Shown in pieces: positions 1-7,008 of a DNA stretch of 36,491 nt (positions are counted from its first letter, which is position 1; the number at the start of each line of letters is the position of its first letter). This DNA is from DATKZS01 sp035527835 [NCBI: bacterium] (GTDB taxonomy: Bacteria > RBG-13-61-14), in NCBI GenBank assembly GCA_035527835.1, contig DATKZS010000182.1, forward strand, positions 1-36,491, given 5' to 3'. The position numbers and the translations under genes are program-made. Under the pieces are notes generated by a model. The model made no database searches and was not told the DNA's origin. It was given only the letters and a program-made list of their open reading frames with translations.

Positions 1-8
1 GAGCGATA

Positions 9-122
9 AATAGTGGACAAATAAAGAGGTCGGCCCGACACTCTTGTCGGGCGGCCTCCGCCTGGACTCGAGGAATGCGGGACAGGAGTGTCCCGCCTGC
101 CATGACGACACTGTCCACTATT
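9..122. repeat. 114-bp paired-hairpin (BIME-like) repeat, copy 1
   Basis: An outer inverted repeat (AATAGTGGACA at 9-19, TGTCCACTATT at 112-122) encloses two GC-rich hairpins: GCCCGACA-CTCT-TGTCGGGC at 33-52 and GCGGGACA-GGAG-TGTCCCGC at 77-96. Read on the minus strand, the first hairpin has the core GACAAGAGTGTC, nearly the core of the second (GACAGGAGTGTC), so this is two REP-like units in inverted orientation. A second copy of identical length lies at 1027-1140. The architecture matches bacterial interspersed mosaic elements made by RAYT transposases. That assignment is an inference, because the RAYT in this window has different termini. Confidence 0.85.
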
Positions 123-505
123 TCCCGCTCCCATTAATAAGCTACTGGGGTTCTGAATACGAAAATTACCAATTCAAGATATCTGCTAAAAATAATGACG
201 ATGTCGAATCTTCTTGTACTCTTTCGGTTGAAGAAGCGACAAAAGCGTATGATGCTGTTGTTGAATTGCTTAAAATAGCAGAACATTTAAAAATGAAGAT
301 AGTGGAGTATGATGAGGTCTCAATTAATTTAAATGACAATATTAGATGTGGGTTTTATCAATCAAATAATGACCAATATGGTTTCATGCATATTGGGTGT
401 AATAGTATATTTTTGCCGGTAATCAAATTGAATTGCATTGTTGATTTTATTAATAAAGGATTTGATAAAATAGAAAGTGTATTGAATGTGAATGATGAGG
501 CTTAA
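44..505 (+). CDS. Hypothetical protein, probably 5'-truncated by a repeat
   Basis: The frame is open from a TTG at 44 to TAA at 503-505 (153 residues), but roughly the first 26 residues are encoded by the paired-hairpin repeat and no ribosome-binding site precedes the TTG. From about residue 30 the sequence is AT-rich, acidic and looks like a genuine protein. It has no recognisable domain and no membrane segment, ends in a helix-like stretch (VDFINKGFDKIESVL), and has two cysteines near residues 102 and 119. No good start codon follows the repeat until an internal Met, so the original 5' end was probably replaced when the repeat was inserted, or the gene is decaying. I do not recognise the family. 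Confidence 0.45.
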   Translation: MSGGLRLDSRNAGQECPACHDDTVHYFPLPLISYWGSEYENYQFKISAKNNDDVESSCTLSVEEATKAYDAVVELLKIAEHLKMKIVEYDEVSINLNDNIRCGFYQSNNDQYGFMHIGCNSIFLPVIKLNCIVDFINKGFDKIESVLNVNDEA

Positions 506-696
506 AAATGGCGGTTATTAATTCACTACAAGGCTTGCGCCACAGGCTGAGGTGAAGGCGTGATAGGGGAGCAACGATTGGATTGAAGATCGAGCCGGGA
601 TTGTGAGGCGATGGGCAGCAAGCACATAGTGCCAATTATCGAAGTACAGCCAGAGACTCGCGCCGCCCACGCAATTCCGAATATGGAGAAAAGAAA

Positions 697-1008
697 ATGA
701 AAAAGTGTCCCTATTGTGCAGAGGAAATCCAGGATGAGGCCATCAAATGTAAACACTGCGGAAGTGATCTAATATCACAATCTCATCCGCAAGTGCCAGC
801 TAACGTTCAAACCATCGAAACAACTAGTAAGGCACTAAAAGGACAACTGGTAATCTCTGGACTTATGATGGCTCTAGGCGTGGTTATATTTTTTGTAGCT
901 TTAAAAGCCCAAATGCCTCCCATTTCATTTATTGGATTACTCGCTTTTGTCGCGGGAATCATCTGGTGGATAATTGTTAAAATAAAAATCTGGTGGAGGC
1001 ATAAATAG
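697..1008 (+). CDS. Small zinc-ribbon membrane protein
   Basis: This 103-residue protein begins with a zinc ribbon, [19 protein letters not shown] (two CxxC knuckles at residues 4-7 and 19-22), followed by a polar linker and two hydrophobic segments (about 50-70 and 77-95), ending in the basic tail [14 protein letters not shown] motif lies 8 nt before the ATG. The arrangement is that of small zinc-ribbon (UPF0547-like) membrane proteins whose function is mostly unknown. The ribbon is probably cytoplasmic and could mediate protein or nucleic-acid contacts. The 190-bp spacer before it (506-696) is GC-richer than the gene and holds nothing I recognise. Confidence 0.75.
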   Translation: MKKCPYCAEEIQDEAIKCKHCGSDLISQSHPQVPANVQTIETTSKALKGQLVISGLMMALGVVIFFVALKAQMPPISFIGLLAFVAGIIWWIIVKIKIWWRHK

Positions 1009-1026
1009 ATACTAATAGAAACGGTT

Positions 1027-1140
1027 AATAGTTGATAGGAATGGAGGTGGAGCCCGACACTTTTGTCGGGCGGTGCCTCCGTAGCAGTAAGGCCGCGGGA
1101 CAGGAGTGTCCCGCCCACCATAGTAATAGTGTCAACTATT
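1027..1140. repeat. 114-bp paired-hairpin (BIME-like) repeat, copy 2
   Basis: This element has the same length and layout as the copy at 9-122. The outer arms are AATAGTTGATA (1027-1037) and TGTCAACTATT (1130-1140). The inner hairpins are GCCCGACA-CTTT-TGTCGGGC (1052-1071) and GCGGGACA-GGAG-TGTCCCGC (1095-1114). Between the copies the outer stem changes GG/CC to TG/CA, a compensatory G:C to T:A swap that keeps pairing. Linker sequences differ while stems are kept, pointing to selection on, or a copying mechanism based on, structure. Confidence 0.85.
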
Positions 1141-1230
1141 TGCTGTTCCCAGCAGTAATTCTCAATTTGCTCCATTAATTCAAGATGGCTTTAAAGAGGC
1201 TTCAGAAAATCAAAGAGGGAGGACTAGATC

Positions 1231-1713
1231 ATGACTATTGAGCACAGATTAGAGAAATTGGAAAAAGAAAACCGTATGCTTAAGAGGTTATTTGTGTTGG
1301 CGATGGTGGGGCTTGTAGTCTGGCTGATTGTTTACCCTGATAAGAGTCTTAAAGCGGAATCTTCAAGCAAGGTGATAGAGGCGACTGCTTTTCACCTAGT
1401 TGATTCTTCGGGAAAGACTCGTGGATTGTTCAATGTATCCTCTGCCGGTTTGGTACAAATTGGTTTATTTGATGGGAAGAAAAAGCCGCGCACATTATTA
1501 GCGGTTTCCTCTAATGGCGATTCGTCTCTTATCTTCTCCAATTCAAAGGGACAAGAGAGTATAGAATTATCACTTTCAAGTGATAACACTTCATCTTTTG
1601 TTTTCTTCGATACAAAGAATAAATCGCGCTTGTTATTTGGCGTAGCACCAAGTGGCACTACTGGAATGGGTATTAAAGATTCCTATGGTAATATTATATG
1701 GTCCGCACCCTAA
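1231..1713 (+). CDS. Membrane-anchored beta-repeat protein
   Basis: This 160-residue protein has a short charged N-terminal helix (RLEKLEKENRMLKR, likely coiled coil), one transmembrane segment (about 20-36), then an exported domain of degenerate repeats around 25 residues long. Each repeat has the pattern D-x-x-(G/N)-K-x-R-x-L-(L/F)-x-V: VDSSGKTRGLFNV, FDGKKKPRTLLAV, FDTKNKSRLLFGV. The ending DSYGNIIWSAP resembles a final partial repeat. Such repeats normally form stacked beta hairpins. I know similar single-anchor proteins only as uncharacterised. A GGAGG motif 8 nt upstream supports the ATG. The gene sits alone between AT-rich spacers. Confidence 0.7.
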   Translation: MTIEHRLEKLEKENRMLKRLFVLAMVGLVVWLIVYPDKSLKAESSSKVIEATAFHLVDSSGKTRGLFNVSSAGLVQIGLFDGKKKPRTLLAVSSNGDSSLIFSNSKGQESIELSLSSDNTSSFVFFDTKNKSRLLFGVAPSGTTGMGIKDSYGNIIWSAP

Positions 1714-1790
1714 TTTCCTATCTAATTAGAAATAGTAAATGGATTAATGGTCCAACAATACTAATAAAATAATTTATAAGAAAGCGCTTC

Positions 1791-1808
1791 GGCGGGTGGG
1801 CCACCCGT
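1791..1808. repeat. REP-like GC palindrome
   Basis: GGCGGGTGGGCCACCCGTC lies in an otherwise AT-rich spacer (1714-1829). The arms CGGGTGG and CCACCCG are complementary around a single G. It stands out by composition and resembles a solitary REP unit, but only one copy is visible in the window. Confidence 0.4.
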
Positions 1809-1829
1809 CAAAAAAGGAGATTAGTTGAT

Positions 1830-2501
1830 ATGCCAATTCCAGCTTTTGATGGTAAAACATTTCTTGCTTTTGTAGATATTTCGGGATTTAAACAACTTAT
1901 GAAAAAGAGGCAAGATGCAATTGAGGCTTTGAATGTTTTTTATTCCAAAGGATACAATATAATTAATGATACAAAAAGCTTATCGGGAATTATGATTTCA
2001 GATTGTGCGATAATATTTGTAAACGATCAAAGTATTTCATGCGAACAATCATTAAAAATATTGCTTAAGGCAATTGATAAATTGAATAGGGAACTTTTGA
2101 AATGCCCTAATCCGATTATGTTAACTACAAGCATTGCATTCGGAGAATTCAATTATAGAAACAAAATTGAATTTGCTAGAATAATTAAGAATCCCATTAT
2201 GGGCAGTTCATACATTGATGCTTTTTATGACAATGACAGTGGCAAACCTCGTATTCAACCCGGTGAATGTAGAATATTAATCAAAAATCTACCTGCCGAT
2301 ATTGATATTCATAGCTTCGAAAAGATGAAGAAAACAAATAAACATTGGAAATATTATTGGATGGTAAGTAGCAATGATGATATAGATGAATTTGAAGACG
2401 CCTTTAATGATTCTTATCAGTTAAAGTATAGGGGTATGCTTGATGCCCTAAAGGCGGCAATAAGGAAAAGACCGGGGTCAGACCCTTTCTTGATTGTTTA
2501 A
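1830..2501 (+). CDS. Class III nucleotidyl cyclase-like protein
   Basis: This 223-residue soluble protein opens with FLAFVDISGFKQLM, matching the first metal-binding strand of class III adenylate/guanylate cyclases (FxDIxGF, Asp16). It is followed by GIMISDCAIIFV, matching the second metal site (IGDxxxxxF, Asp58), and LTTSIAFGEF, matching the third core strand. No receptor, HAMP or other sensory domain is attached. The usual transition-state Arg and Asn of active cyclases are not obvious, so it could be an active cyclase, a cyclase with altered substrate, or a degenerate homologue. A good AGGAG lies about 10 nt upstream. The last residues (RPGSDPFLIV) are encoded by a REP-like palindrome, suggesting the original C-terminus was altered. 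Neighbours are small membrane proteins of unknown role. Confidence 0.6.
   Translation: MPIPAFDGKTFLAFVDISGFKQLMKKRQDAIEALNVFYSKGYNIINDTKSLSGIMISDCAIIFVNDQSISCEQSLKILLKAIDKLNRELLKCPNPIMLTTSIAFGEFNYRNKIEFARIIKNPIMGSSYIDAFYDNDSGKPRIQPGECRILIKNLPADIDIHSFEKMKKTNKHWKYYWMVSSNDDIDEFEDAFNDSYQLKYRGMLDALKAAIRKRPGSDPFLIV
2476..2486. repeat. REP-like palindrome GGGTC-A-GACCC
   Basis: GGGTCAGACCC is a perfect short palindrome embedded in GACCGGGGTCAGACCCTT at the 3' end of the cyclase-like gene. It lies about 25-35 bp before the switch from AT-rich to GC-rich sequence, so it may mark an insertion or recombination joint. Confidence 0.5.
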
Positions 2502-2523
2502 TGAGCGGGATCGGCCTTTTATT

Positions 2524-3501
2524 TCAGGATTGGCTGCCGCGCGCGGTTCCCCAGTAGGCGGCCATGGCGCCGACCACGCCTCCGACAACGGCCGGGTGGA
2601 TGCCCTTGATCGCCACGATATGCCAGATGTCAAACGACTTCATGCCCAGGGCCACGAACCCGATGATGAACACCGCGGCAATGCCTTCGCTGACCAGAAC
2701 ATAGCGCAGGTTCTGGCCGATCAGGCCGGGCAGGGGCCTGGCGCCTGGTTTCGGCAGCGCGGTCCATTTTTCGCGCGCCTCGCTCTCGGCCTGCATCGAG
2801 GTGCCGGCCGGCACCAGGATGGACACGAAGAAGCTGACCACCACGGTGTCCACGATCATCAGCGCCAGCGACAGCGGCTCTTCCGGGTGGATGAAGACCG
2901 CGTAGTAAAGCGCGAAGCCGAGCGTGGCGTTGATGAAAATATTGGCGAGCACGTTATTGATTATATGCTCGCGGAACAGGTTCAGCCCGTACGGGACCGG
3001 CTGCGGCCGCGGGTGGTTGAGATACCTGAACAACTGCCGGCCGCTCAGCAGTTTGGCCGACAGCGCGCCCGCGCCGCCGATCAAAACGGCGCTGGCCGGG
3101 ACCAGGGCGGCAAGCGGCAGGCCGTCCGGGAAGAGCAGGAAACAGAAACCCGCGGCCAAAGCCCCGATCACCATGGTCTGCGCCATGCCGTAAACAAAGG
3201 GGGTCAGCCATAACGGCGACAGCGGAGGCTTCGCGGTTTTCAGCCTGGCCGCTTCCTCTGCGGTGAGCGAAATCTTGCCGGCCTGCCAGTCCTTGCGCGC
3301 GGCGTTGATCCCCCCCACCCCGGCAATGGTCCCGGCCCAGTAACCGGCCATGGTGATGTATAAGGTCATGGCCAGCGGGCTGACCCGGCCGTCGCTCCGG
3401 AAGTTGAGATACATCGCCACCACGGAGAACAGCGTGCCCACGAACAAGAAGATCCCTCCTTGAATCGCCGCCTGCAGGCTGGTGAAAGATTTGAGTTTCA
3501 T
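2524..3501 (-). CDS. Multi-pass membrane protein of unknown function
   Basis: This 325-residue protein has about eight or nine hydrophobic segments spread over its length (for example IQGGIFLFVGTLFSVVAMYL near the N-terminus and IAAVFIIGFVALGM near the C-terminus). I recognise no transporter signature. The ATG at 3501 is preceded by GGGAGG at normal spacing; the open frame continues upstream, but that part is hydrophilic and lacks a ribosome-binding site. It is the last gene of the minus-strand run that includes the GH38-like enzyme, from which a 221-bp spacer with a strong hairpin separates it, so it may be only partly co-transcribed. Confidence 0.65.
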   Translation of the reverse strand: MKLKSFTSLQAAIQGGIFLFVGTLFSVVAMYLNFRSDGRVSPLAMTLYITMAGYWAGTIAGVGGINAARKDWQAGKISLTAEEAARLKTAKPPLSPLWLTPFVYGMAQTMVIGALAAGFCFLLFPDGLPLAALVPASAVLIGGAGALSAKLLSGRQLFRYLNHPRPQPVPYGLNLFREHIINNVLANIFINATLGFALYYAVFIHPEEPLSLALMIVDTVVVSFFVSILVPAGTSMQAESEAREKWTALPKPGARPLPGLIGQNLRYVLVSEGIAAVFIIGFVALGMKSFDIWHIVAIKGIHPAVVGGVVGAMAAYWGTARGSQS

Positions 3502-3673
3502 GATTCGCGCCTCCCACCATATATTGCCACAATCCGCAACCGTTGAAAAGGAGGCATTTCGGGAGGCCCCCAAGAGAAAGCTTGCCGCGAAATCCTTTCC
3601 CAATTGACCTGCCCCCATTGATTGAAATACGCCAAAGCTGGTGTAAAGCGCATCGCCTGGTCTTGTGTAAGCG

Positions 3674-3707
3674 GGATAGCCCACATGGATTTCTATGTGG
3701 GCTATCC
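3674..3707 (-). terminator. Stable hairpin downstream of the GH38-like gene
   Basis: GGATAGCCCACAT (3674-3686) pairs perfectly with ATGTGGGCTATCC (3695-3707), a 13-bp stem with an 8-nt loop, 16 bp beyond the GH38-like stop codon. No T-run follows on the minus strand, so it may be an attenuator or mRNA-stabilising hairpin rather than a classical intrinsic terminator. Confidence 0.5.
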
Positions 3708-3722
3708 AGTGGGGGGAGGGGG

Positions 3723-6700
3723 CTAGAATTCGAGGCGGACGGTGCGGATGGAGAAGGGCGGAAGTGAGATCTCCACTGCACCGTTTGCTACCTTAACCGG
3801 CTCCTCATTTTTTTCCACGATGTCGGTGACGGCGGCGGATTTGATGGGGGTGAGGGGGGAGCGGAGGGTGGCGGTGGCCGGCTCGGCGGTGGATTGATAG
3901 AGGCGGGCGATGAGGCCGTTGCCGTCTTCCGCGCGCTTCAATGTGACCAGCGTGACCGAATCCGGCGAGACCTCGATTATGGCGCCCACGTCCGGGAGCC
4001 TGGGCTCTGAGCCGCCCTCCACCCCCACCGCGATCAGGGGATGTCCGAGCTCTTTGCCCGCGCGGCCGGCGAGCGACGGGGCCATGTCGGCGGGGTGCGA
4101 GGAGATGCGGTAGCGCCAGGTGGCCGTGCCTTTCTGCTCGTAGTGGTAGTTGGTGTTCTGGTAGTTGTTCATGAGCTCGGAGAAGATGTACGGCGGGTCG
4201 GTGATGATGGGGTACTGGTCGAAGGTGTCGGGGTAAATCAGGCCGAAGCTGCTCTTCTTTTGGATGGCGCCGAACTCCACCATGGGCCCCTCCAGCGGGC
4301 TCCAGGTCACGCCGATGTTATCGGCCGCGCCCGCGATGTTCACCCAGTCGCTCACCGCGTAAAACGGCGCGTAGCCCGGAAGCTGGTCGCGGCCCGGCCG
4401 CATCTCGGCGAACGGTATCTCCACCTTCACCTCCGGCGCCTCCGCCGCGAACGGGAACACGATGTACTTGGCCGCACCGATGCCGTTGTAATAATTCGTG
4501 AGCGCGCAAGTCAAATCCAGGTATGGCCGGTCCTTGTAGAGGCGGTACTCGTTCTCGATCATGGTGAACGGCGCGGTCGGGAGCAGGTATTTCACGGTCA
4601 CGGACGCGTAAACCGGGCCGTCGCCGGTCACTGACATTGCGATGGCCCTGGCCGGGGTCCTCACATCGTATAAGTCAAACCATCCCTGCTTCCGGGCCAC
4701 GAGCTGGCCAAGCGCGTATTTTGCGTTAGGGTCAATCAGCTCCTTTTGTGCGCGCTTGTCATAAAGGCTGACCAGTCCGCCGCGGCCGCGCTCGAAGCGG
4801 GCCTTGAAGAAATCGTTTTCCAAAGTTATTTCATTTTTACCCGCGGGCCGGGAGTTGCCGGGGACAGGAGTGTCCCCGCCACCGAGCGGGACCAGCGTGT
4901 AAGTCCTCCAGCCGAAGGCAGGCACGTCCTTTACCTCGAACACCGCGTCCGCGCCATCCTTTAAGCTCTTCTCGATCTGGCTCGGAAAGGTCTCGCCGGT
5001 AGTCACGTCCTTGAGACTCACGGCCAGGCGGCCTTGCGCGTCCAGGCTCTCCGGCCCCGCGTGCAGGCGCACCGCTTCCGAGCGCGTCCAGCCCAGCGGA
5101 TTGAAGACCACCACGCGGCCGCCGTCGCCGCCGATCATGCGGGCCAGGGTGTAGAGCGCGCGGGCGCGGCCCAGCTCCGCGGACTTGAGGCCTTCGATCA
5201 TGCGGCCGGACTTGACCTTGAAGATCTCGTTCTCCGGCGGCAGCAGGGGCATAAAAGATCCCCAGGTATGCTCGTCGAAGAGGTAGTTGTCGAGGTACGC
5301 GGCGGCGATGTCGCGGGCGGGGTAGTCGTAATCGGGCTGAAGCAGGCGCGCGGCGGAGGCCCACAGCTCGAGCTCTTTAAGCGTATTGTGCATGATGCGC
5401 GACTGGCCGCTCTCTTTGGCGTCGGTGAGGATGCCGTCGGCCCACCAGTCGGGCATGTCGCCGGCGGCGGTCGGGATTTTGTCGCCGTAGCGTTTTTCCA
5501 GGTCCGCGAAAAAAACCTTGGGCGTGTCCATGATGAGACGGGGATAGGCGAAGCGGCTGTTCCAGTCGCGGATGCTCTCGCTGATTTCGATGCGGGGAAT
5601 GGAGTTATCGTCGCCGCCGGCGTCAAAGTCCTTGCCGGAGCGTGTGAAGTGAATCACGTCGTAGGGGTAGCCGCCCTCCTCGGCGTCGAGCAGGAGCGCG
5701 GGCAGGTCCTTGGCGGTGGCGGTGATGCCGTTGACGAGGAAGGTGGCCTCGACGTAGCTCCCGAACGAACGCCACATGAGGACCTTGCCGCCTCCCGGTC
5801 CCTGCCAATAATAGGCGTGCGGAAAGTCAACGTTGATCGTGACCGCGGCCCCCCGGTAGCCGATGTTGGGATGGAACAGCAGGTACTTGACGCCGCCGCC
5901 CGCCAGCACGTCGGCGTCGCCCCAGGTGATGCCGGGCACGTCGGTGTGGATGGCCGTGGGCAGTTCGACGCCGAACATCTTTTCCAGGTCGCGCTTGCTG
6001 TAGTAAAGCTCGCGGGCGAGGATCTCGGGGCTGGTGGTGGACGGGCAGAGGTGGGCGAACTTGGCGTTCACGTCCCAGCGGCCCGAGCGCACCAGCTCCG
6101 TGATTTCGTCGGCGCGGTCGGGGTAGCGCTCCAGGTACATCTGCAGGGGGAATCCGGCGTCCAGGGTATAGCGGAACTTGGCGTCGTCCGGATAATCGTC
6201 GGTCTCGTGCGTGAATTTCAGCGCCGTGCTGATGATCTTGTCCCACTTGTCGCGCACCTGCTCCTGCGTCCCGGTGTAGCCCCAGTCAAAGTGCGAGAGG
6301 TGCGTGATGTAAACCGTCCATTGCCGGGCGGGCGGCCAGTCATAGGCCGCGGACGCGAGCTCATGGCCGCCGGCTGAAATAGTCACGTCAAGCTCGGCGG
6401 GTTCGCGCAGGTCCGGGATTTTGACGAGTAGCGACAATTTGCCGGCCGGAATTTTCACGGCTTGGCTCCAGGAAAGCCCGGAGGGCCGGCCAGCGCTGAC
6501 GTCCGCGTCAATGGCCGACGCGGAGTGGTTTTCCACTTCCATGCTCGCCCATTGCAACAGATGGCCGTCATCCTCCTCGAACAGGAAAGTGGGGACCATG
6601 CGGACCACTTCGAGGTTGGAGCCGGGCGCGGAGGATTTTTTCAGCTCCGGCGCCGCCTCCTGGAACTGCTTCATCGCCAGGTCGGCGATGGGATCGGCCA

Positions 6701-6770
6701 GCGCCGCGCCGCTGATCAGGAACAACAGAACAGACAGGCCGGCCAATGCCTTCAGTTTTTTGAACATCAT
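3723..6770 (-). CDS. Secreted GH38-like glycoside hydrolase (alpha-mannosidase related)
   Basis: This 1015-residue protein has a signal peptide (MMFKKLKALAGLSVLLFLIS, cleavage near ALA-DP), a beta-sandwich-like N-terminal region, then the GH38-type barrel. WTVYITHLSHFDWGYT (151-166) carries the His160-x-Asp162 metal pair, and IHTDVPGITWGDADVLAGGG (274-293) corresponds to the second conserved block. The C-terminal half is beta-rich, as in family 38 (NGIGAAKYIVFPF; final all-beta domain). The Asp nucleophile expected in the WxxxDE-type motif is not evident; the aligned stretch reads RWDVNAKFAH (231-240). It may belong to a divergent GH38/DUF5054-type branch. The ATG at 6770 has AAGGA about 8 nt upstream. 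A palindromic repeat at 4860-4877 is translated in frame as GDTPVPG. It follows the GMC oxidoreductase genes on the same strand. Confidence 0.75.
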   Translation of the reverse strand: MMFKKLKALAGLSVLLFLISGAALADPIADLAMKQFQEAAPELKKSSAPGSNLEVVRMVPTFLFEEDDGHLLQWASMEVENHSASAIDADVSAGRPSGLSWSQAVKIPAGKLSLLVKIPDLREPAELDVTISAGGHELASAAYDWPPARQWTVYITHLSHFDWGYTGTQEQVRDKWDKIISTALKFTHETDDYPDDAKFRYTLDAGFPLQMYLERYPDRADEITELVRSGRWDVNAKFAHLCPSTTSPEILARELYYSKRDLEKMFGVELPTAIHTDVPGITWGDADVLAGGGVKYLLFHPNIGYRGAAVTINVDFPHAYYWQGPGGGKVLMWRSFGSYVEATFLVNGITATAKDLPALLLDAEEGGYPYDVIHFTRSGKDFDAGGDDNSIPRIEISESIRDWNSRFAYPRLIMDTPKVFFADLEKRYGDKIPTAAGDMPDWWADGILTDAKESGQSRIMHNTLKELELWASAARLLQPDYDYPARDIAAAYLDNYLFDEHTWGSFMPLLPPENEIFKVKSGRMIEGLKSAELGRARALYTLARMIGGDGGRVVVFNPLGWTRSEAVRLHAGPESLDAQGRLAVSLKDVTTGETFPSQIEKSLKDGADAVFEVKDVPAFGWRTYTLVPLGGGDTPVPGNSRPAGKNEITLENDFFKARFERGRGGLVSLYDKRAQKELIDPNAKYALGQLVARKQGWFDLYDVRTPARAIAMSVTGDGPVYASVTVKYLLPTAPFTMIENEYRLYKDRPYLDLTCALTNYYNGIGAAKYIVFPFAAEAPEVKVEIPFAEMRPGRDQLPGYAPFYAVSDWVNIAGAADNIGVTWSPLEGPMVEFGAIQKKSSFGLIYPDTFDQYPIITDPPYIFSELMNNYQNTNYHYEQKGTATWRYRISSHPADMAPSLAGRAGKELGHPLIAVGVEGGSEPRLPDVGAIIEVSPDSVTLVTLKRAEDGNGLIARLYQSTAEPATATLRSPLTPIKSAAVTDIVEKNEEPVKVANGAVEISLPPFSIRTVRLEF
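4860..4877. repeat. GGAG-loop REP unit inside a coding region
   Basis: GGGGACA-GGAG-TGTCCCC is the same hairpin core as in the 114-bp elements at 9-122 and 1027-1140. It lies in frame in the GH38-like gene and encodes GDTPVPG on the minus strand, within a low-complexity Gly/Pro/Asn linker. Confidence 0.75.
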
Positions 6771-6795
6771 GTCGGGTTTCCTTTGACGCGGGTCC

Positions 6796-6981
6796 TCATT
6801 TGGGCGCCATGGCGCCGAGCGCCAGGGCAAAGGCGGAGACGACGGCGGCGCCCTTCATGCCGTACACCCAGTATGGGCTGATCTCTCCGAAGAATTCCAG
6901 GTAATGATTGAGCGCCAGCGCCGCCAGCGACAGCACCAGCAAAAACCCGAAGAACCCGGACTTATCCGTTAACCAACGCAT
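6796..6981 (-). CDS. 61-residue two-helix membrane protein
   Basis: It has a strong ribosome-binding site (GGAGG) just before the ATG at 6981. The protein has two hydrophobic helices (about 9-26 and 41-59) separated by EFFGEISPYWVYG. It sits between the GMC oxidoreductase (27 bp after its stop) and the GH38-like gene (25 bp before its start), so it is almost certainly in the same operon. Position and size suggest a membrane anchor or accessory subunit for the dehydrogenase, which has no cytochrome subunit here. That role is inferred from context only. Confidence 0.65.
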   Translation of the reverse strand: MRWLTDKSGFFGFLLVLSLAALALNHYLEFFGEISPYWVYGMKGAAVVSAFALALGAMAPK

Positions 6982-7008
6982 CGTGTCCTCCTTTCTTTGA
7001 TCGCCCGA

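Noticed and set aside
506-696. Possible structured RNA in the GC-richer spacer
   Set aside because: No convincing long stem or known RNA motif was seen by eye.
9-1140. CRISPR-like repeats
   Set aside because: The repeats are palindromic units with different linkers, only two copies 1 kb apart, and no spacers of regular length.
2494-3213. 239-codon open frame on the plus strand
   Set aside because: Shadow of the membrane protein on the other strand; Arg/Gln/His-rich with no features.
5034-6377. Long open frame on the plus strand opposite the GH38-like gene
   Set aside because: It is a shadow of a GC-rich gene; the translation is dominated by Arg, Ala, Gly and Val with no domain, and the minus-strand frame is a recognisable enzyme.
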